Assembly (NCBI GenBank): GCA_016933025.1
Contig: JAFGBT010000037.1
Location: 33,683-97,682 of the forward strand
DNA: 64,000 nt
Source: Spirochaetota bacterium
GTDB lineage: Bacteria > Spirochaetota > UBA4802 > UBA5550
Direction: 5' to 3'
Below the pieces are notes generated by a model. It was not told the DNA's origin and searched no databases. It saw nothing but the letters and a program-made list of their open reading frames with translations. The translations under genes and the position numbers were made by a program. Below, piece by piece: positions 60,901-64,000 of this stretch (positions are counted from its first letter, which is position 1; every line of letters starts with the position of its first letter).

Positions 60901-62367
60901 AACAACAATTTTGGCAATCCATTCTGGAACAACTGGGCCGATGCCGGCACATGGGATACATTTTTAAATAGATCTTTTTATCCCTTCCTTTCCACCGCCA
61001 GCGGATATAATTTCAATATAATCCCGCTCGGATTTGAATCAGTGCCGTATAATGATTATATCATTAGCACTTCAAATACTGGCGAGCAAAATCTTCCACA
61101 AGTCGTCGTATCAGGTGACCGAGCACTGATGGTGTGGCAGTCAGGTGATAATGGCGTTGATGACGATATTCGCGGCCGGTTTATGGACGTATCGACCGGA
61201 GAGTTCTTTGGCGAGGATTTTCTGGTGAGCACGACCAATGCGTATGACCAGCAATTTCCGAAACTCTGCATATCAGGTGATAAGGTGCTGATAGTATGGC
61301 AGTCAAATATGGGAACTAATTGGGATATCCGCGGCCGATTCCTGAACATGTCGACCAGAGAGTTTTCCGGAGATGATATTCGGATTAATGCGGTTTATCT
61401 TTATGATCAGGATCAACCTGAAATCAGTGTGTCGGGCGATCTTGCTCTGGCGGTGTGGCATTATAATACTGGCCTGCGTTGCAGGTTGCTGGACATGTCG
61501 ACAGAAGGGTTTGCATCAAATGAGCTGATATTGGACACTACTACTGCTGGCCTGCAGTGTGATCCAGAGATCGGCGTATCAGGCGATCGCGCACTGGTAG
61601 TGTGGCAGTCATATGATAACGGCGCTGATTATGATATACGGGGACGTTTCTTAACAATGTCTGCAGGATCTTTCGATGGTAATGATTTTCTGGTCAGCAC
61701 TACCAATACTGAATCTCAGACAATCCCGAAGGTTGACATATCCGGCGATAGCGCTCTGGTGGTGTGGCGGTCGGATGATAACGGCGTCGACGATGATATC
61801 CGCGGCAGGTTGCTGAACATGTCGACCGGCGCGTTTGTCGGCGATGATTTTCTGGTGAGCACATCCAATAATGGTCTCCAGATATTGCATCAGGTTGGGG
61901 TGTCGGGCGACCGCGCTCTGGTGGTGTGGGCTTCTGATAATGATTTACGCGGACGCTTTATGAACATATCGACAGGATCATTTTTGGGCAGTGATTTTCT
62001 GATCAACACAACAAGTGCTTATTGTAATAATTGGCCGCAAATCAGTATATCAGGTGATCGCGCGCTGGTGGTGTGGCAGTCTTATTATAACACTCGAGGC
62101 CGGTTAATACAGATGTCCACGGAATCGTTGTTGGGGAATGATTTTCTGGTAAACTCAAGTAAATCCACATACCTTGGTCTCGAAATATCAGGCGATCGCG
62201 CACTGGTGGTGCTACCATCAACTACTTCAGATATATGCGGAAGTATAATAGATATGAGCCTGAGCGGTAATTATCTCGAACACGGCCTCTCCAACTTCTT
62301 CGTGTCACCCATGATCGAGCGGGACTACACGGTGCGGGTGAGGATGATCGATCCGTTGTCGGAGTGA
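57904..62367 (+). CDS. Giant lipoprotein with calcium-site-like motif and C-terminal propeller repeats
   Basis: 1,487 residues. GGAGGG precedes ATG 57904. A signal peptide ends in the lipobox MFSC (cysteine 35), so it is probably anchored in a membrane facing outward. DFDADGIPNQNET (about 101-113) resembles a thrombospondin-3 calcium loop. Residues about 190-232 are a striking Ser/Ala/Met/Gly stretch of alternating polarity (SISASMNMAMSANVN, then GSGAGASYSMGSSVS). The centre (about 250-1040) is beta-rich and unfamiliar. Residues about 1053-1455 form eight repeats. I do not recognise the family; a surface adhesin or pore-forming protein are both possible. Stands alone. Confidence 0.85.
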   Translation: MIIQHADLIMKKNGLMRRIAAAVVALLAPAIMFSCGKTNFLGSGENLSVVKLPYFIDPDDLNDPGNTGSFHELFDLAPGTVAPKASYVGGADPLIGTSIIDDFDADGIPNQNETINNIWVADYPVVEATVVPPITMQIEIIDDVTMKTESFSSEISSDDMESNIEQGTEAVHRNEVNTKTVQFQDTFNTSGSASISASMNMAMSANVNVMGSGAGASYSMGSSVSTSLSHAYGETKNKWKDVPFKDNLGRDSKSLKRTEAAKNSRNLRSELRKSVTATTRIKPDAGYIRAALYIRNYSVNMPVKLSNILCSFMLETPAGDLLPVQSFELRKEDYSLFEVELYGDTMFGPYVISLKGLNTAEIKDAIAKGYNPKIFIVKYNMTHVADSNYKTFLGDRFTGSNLMIIEERAKGRTAGIKLVGPGFRHFFRVAAFSVLDAANEPMNEGRVEPQPDAVTSFSPGVSLEKALTRISYSGIEIECEDYVLDFTGIGNLQIPKDPANPELGYYDTPRFHVRSVKSINGKKTTLPGQLVENSDGTKTFIMKPLGEWSDAEKIKCGLWVIFDQGRYYRHPEDFGKNPLLNGLNVGSEYTYSDPYITGGPEVTVPKVQGITGCIWPGDHYDIVYVTMAELLGIPDEVMDNLIGMDDTEITLDDILEQTGEAEIEKKEFGYNPIENEEITLDFNTSWKSEELGERPFIPNVNSQYLGTAIEGDLVELVIQLNKTKYLNPSFGTPIIGGSSSTYIDFVYNMLMSTAVYPFDLEEALDFEISFAINGRQGDWMNLVPVRSPYTETYWNGLKQTEGIEYSWDYLDQNFVVRFSVPEELPGIGLDGVVDIYLRTAPNSAYRESIWPLRHDQVKQFRGRVVSYSYNIGTNQTTLSTEYSSGQIAVGDDLHVNIDTTLYDVISAAYDDEQKQYQIVVAGDAYAKKGDWAMVDLSSALADPEMQISIDDDFFAQWNDEVSDLSPERRPLLTGNSNTEFTPVRSLGYQPDYIVGNWLGNNNFGNPFWNNWADAGTWDTFLNRSFYPFLSTASGYNFNIIPLGFESVPYNDYIISTSNTGEQNLPQVVVSGDRALMVWQSGDNGVDDDIRGRFMDVSTGEFFGEDFLVSTTNAYDQQFPKLCISGDKVLIVWQSNMGTNWDIRGRFLNMSTREFSGDDIRINAVYLYDQDQPEISVSGDLALAVWHYNTGLRCRLLDMSTEGFASNELILDTTTAGLQCDPEIGVSGDRALVVWQSYDNGADYDIRGRFLTMSAGSFDGNDFLVSTTNTESQTIPKVDISGDSALVVWRSDDNGVDDDIRGRLLNMSTGAFVGDDFLVSTSNNGLQILHQVGVSGDRALVVWASDNDLRGRFMNISTGSFLGSDFLINTTSAYCNNWPQISISGDRALVVWQSYYNTRGRLIQMSTESLLGNDFLVNSSKSTYLGLEISGDRALVVLPSTTSDICGSIIDMSLSGNYLEHGLSNFFVSPMIERDYTVRVRMIDPLSE
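61063..62270 (+). repeat. Eight propeller-type repeats within the giant lipoprotein
   Basis: Each unit of 40-55 residues carries (P)Q-hydrophobic-SGDRALVVWQ, an acidic loop (DDDIRGRF), NMSTG.F and (G)NDFLVSTT. The cores occur at about 61096, 61258, 61420, 61564, 61726, 61885, 62038 and 62182. Some units are nearly identical at DNA level (GCGATCGCGCACTGGT), suggesting recent duplication or gene conversion. The pattern fits an eight-bladed propeller. Confidence 0.75.
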
Positions 62368-62486
62368 CCCCCCACCCCGTCCCTCCCCCCTTCGTAAGGG
62401 GGCAGGTTCTCTCTCCCCCCTTACGAAGGGGGGAGTCGGAGGGGGGTTACACTCCCCCCTTTCTAAGGGGGGAGCCGGAGGGGGGT
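62368..62486. repeat. Three-hairpin palindromic cluster after the giant gene
   Basis: Starts directly after the stop codon. Hairpins CCCCCC-TTCGTAA-GGGGG (62385-62402), CCCCCC-TTACGAA-GGGGGG (62415-62433) and CTCCCCCCTTTCTAAGGGGG (62452-62474), each followed by GAGxCGGAGGGGGG. The first two lie within an outer CCCCCCACCCC/GGAGGGGGG pairing. Same design as the elements at 1241 and 52817. The rest up to 62638 is AT-rich. Confidence 0.75.
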
Positions 62487-62638
62487 AGCTCTCCTGTATG
62501 CGCGCAAAATTGAAATTTCCTATGCGCAGTTAAGTTCATATTGAAAACAATTTTTATAAAAAGATTGTTAAAGTTTGGGATAAGGTAGGTAGATAGTCAA
62601 ATAAAAATAGGTTATTTATATTGGTTATAATTGAAAAT

Positions 62639-63016
62639 CTATTGTGACAAGCCGCCCCTGATAATGTCCTGTTTTATGTTAATCCTATTTGTTTTTTTTC
62701 CATTTTCAGTGAGTTCCAGCTCGATGCGATTGTTTTCTGAATATTCAACTTGGATGGCAATGAAATATGTCCCAGGCTCCAAATTATCCATGGAATCCGA
62801 ATCTTTTTGGACATTGATGGTTGCTGCGGGAGCGTTCAAAGTTATACCGTCACCAAATTCAGCCTTAATAAGTGCTTCTGTATCTGAATCGGTCTTTTCT
62901 TTCTTTATGACAAATATGATATTTTCTGCCAAATTAAAATTTTGGACCAGATTGCCGTTTTCGTCTTTAAATGGTCCAAAAGTACGATTAAATGTATTGC
63001 CTTTAATATGTTCCAT
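62639..63016 (-). CDS. Hypothetical protein, probable phage-tail module
   Basis: 125 residues. MEHIKGNTFNRTFGPFKDE, then NIIFVIKKEKTDSDTEALI and a late LEPGTYFIAIQVEYSENNRIEL. It resembles small beta-sandwich proteins of phage baseplates or tails (BppU-N-like) only in outline. ATG 63016 overlaps the preceding TGA by one base, with GGAGAGG upstream. Together with the next two genes it forms a tightly spaced minus-strand unit. Confidence 0.6.
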   Translation of the reverse strand: MEHIKGNTFNRTFGPFKDENGNLVQNFNLAENIIFVIKKEKTDSDTEALIKAEFGDGITLNAPAATINVQKDSDSMDNLEPGTYFIAIQVEYSENNRIELELTENGKKTNRINIKQDIIRGGLSQ

Positions 63017-63750
63017 CAATTTACCTCTCCCTTGATATACGATGGCTGAACCTTGCCTTTAATATATTGTTCGTCAATATTACCTGTAATTGATTTTGGT
63101 GGAATTGGTTCTAATGAAATCTCAATATATGGCCTGGTTCCATCGTCATTTTCACTTGAATTTAAAATTACAAGGGCAGAACCGCTCGGTGATTCAATAG
63201 TCATAATCAACCCTTTATCTTCGATAGTGCCGTTGATACAACCCTCCACGTAAGCCATAAACGCTGGACTATTAAGTTCGAACCATTGGGCTGCGGTGCC
63301 GGTTGTTGTGATAGTCCCTATGATGTTATTATCCCTATCGGTGCCATCGCCCAAGCATCCAGGGATTGTCCAGGGCTGGTTGTTGCCGTATTCTATCCAG
63401 CATGCAGACGGCGGCGAGTCTAAATTGCGATCCAATCCGTCCTGCGTCCCGGCGATCCAATCACGGAGCACGCGGCGGCACGATATAACGATTCCAGCGC
63501 CATACGCTAAACCATACATGCGTAATCTGGCGGCGGTAACTTTAACAGGGCCGGGGATCGATAACAAACCGAAGATGTCAATTAACCCACTTAAAAGATA
63601 TGCCGAAGGAACATTAGCTAATAATATACTGGCAGATCCCCCAGCATTCAGCGTTGAAACGTCCCCTTCCCAATATAATAGCCCAATGCTGGTATCGGCC
63701 AGGCCGCCATAAGTATTGCCGGTATTATTTCCTATAGTTATTATTTTCAT
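63016..63750 (-). CDS. DNRLRE-like protein, probable tail or fibre component
   Basis: 244 residues starting at ATG 63750 (MKIITIGNNTGNTYGGLADT). The DNRLRE-type fold is indicated by VTAARLRMYGLAYGAGIVIS, CRRVLRDWIAGTQDG, PWTIPGCLGDGTDRDN and AAQWFELNSPAFMAYVEG, ending in ALVILNSSENDDGTRPYIEISL. Such domains often sit on cell or virion surfaces. It starts one base after the upstream stop. Upstream in-frame codons to 63792 lie inside the preceding gene. Confidence 0.7.
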   Translation of the reverse strand: MKIITIGNNTGNTYGGLADTSIGLLYWEGDVSTLNAGGSASILLANVPSAYLLSGLIDIFGLLSIPGPVKVTAARLRMYGLAYGAGIVISCRRVLRDWIAGTQDGLDRNLDSPPSACWIEYGNNQPWTIPGCLGDGTDRDNNIIGTITTTGTAAQWFELNSPAFMAYVEGCINGTIEDKGLIMTIESPSGSALVILNSSENDDGTRPYIEISLEPIPPKSITGNIDEQYIKGKVQPSYIKGEVN

Positions 63751-63751
63751 T

Positions 63752-64000
63752 TTAATAAAATAAATAATGCATATTATCCGGGTAGAGAACATTGAATTGT
63801 TCTATTAGCCATTTCTTTGAAACGGATTCAACAGTCTTGTATATTGTTATAAATGGCGTTGTTAAGTGACCAATCGCAAGGTAGTTCCCGTCCGGTGAAA
63901 AAGCAGAAGACACACCATTCCCCGCTGGTAACGTGCTCGGGTCCGAAAGCTTGGTAAATGTGTCTTCACTCCGCTTATAGATGGTGATGTACGGCGATGA
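63752..64000 (-). CDS. C-terminal part of a WD40/YVTN-like beta-propeller protein (5' end outside window)
   Basis: The frame is open from the right edge of the window to TAA at 63752, 82 codons. It reads SPYITIYKRSEDTFTKL, VSSAFSPDGNYLAIGHLTTP, and ITIYKTVES before a tail FNVLYPDNMHYLFY. The repeated PYITIYK and AFSPDGNYLAIGH units are the blades of a propeller. Similar repeats occur in phage tail-associated proteins. The bulk of the protein lies beyond the window, as would the rest of any prophage or tail-like cluster. Confidence 0.75.
   Translation of the reverse strand, partial: SSPYITIYKRSEDTFTKLSDPSTLPAGNGVSSAFSPDGNYLAIGHLTTPFITIYKTVESVSKKWLIEQFNVLYPDNMHYLFY

Overview
The window reads as a chromosomal segment of a flagellated, diderm bacterium, most likely a member of the Spirochaetota (inference, no search was run). 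The evidence is a flhA-flhF-flhG-(membrane protein)-whiG block as in spirochaetes, several loose spirochaete-type lipoboxes (IFSC, LIGC, ILYC, MFSC), LolA and ExbB/ExbD (two membranes), and several protein types I recognise mainly from spirochaete genomes. Base composition is moderately GC-rich, with AT-rich islands near 44.1-44.8 kb, 50.3-50.9 kb and from 57.3 kb to the end.

1-15.6 kb: flagellar, chemotaxis and RNA-metabolism genes, nearly all on the plus strand. FlhA (cut by the window edge), FlhF and FlhG control flagellar export and placement. They are followed by a membrane protein, sigma-28 (WhiG/FliA), a Jag_N-DUF342 (FapA-like) protein, a SwrB-like membrane protein, CheR and CheD. Next come yicC-remA-gmk-rpoZ-miaA-hfq, an SPFH protein, a 30-residue basic ribosomal-type protein with a strong terminator, a membrane protein and CheW.

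15.6-31.7 kb: a minus-strand iron-ADH-fold protein that has lost its metal ligands; FlgM with a good sigma-28 promoter, so sigma-28 and its anti-sigma factor are both in the window; RsmI; a 7TMR-DISM chemoreceptor; a polyferredoxin/DUF362 pair; an FKBP lipoprotein; Tgt; a STAS protein; a LysM lipoprotein; a group-2 sigma-70 factor; a glycosyltransferase; and tRNA-Ala(CGC).

31.8-57 kb: housekeeping and envelope genes. They include exbD/exbB, ispG, a Dph6-like/PhlG-like overlapping pair, an M23 peptidase, bactofilin-pdxA, a D-aminoacylase-like hydrolase, a TPR protein, a dihydrouridine synthase, a possible ribbon-helix-helix protein, an amino-acid permease, two lipoproteins, a response regulator-PP2C phosphatase, lolA, a RodZ-like protein, rimO-pgsA-pgpA, a pentaheme cytochrome, a HIT protein and a truncated Y1 transposase.

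57-64 kb: an isolated 1,487-residue lipoprotein ending in eight propeller-type repeats. It is followed on the other strand by what looks like the edge of a phage-tail-like module that continues beyond the window.

Scattered through the window are families of palindromic intergenic elements: two-hairpin elements closed by an outer stem, TTTAAA-centred perfect palindromes, and CTCGACATGAC-type repeats. One is nested inside another, and one repeat array lies in frame inside a gene. These, the degenerate ADH, the start-codon problem in miaA and the giant lipoprotein are the most unusual things here.
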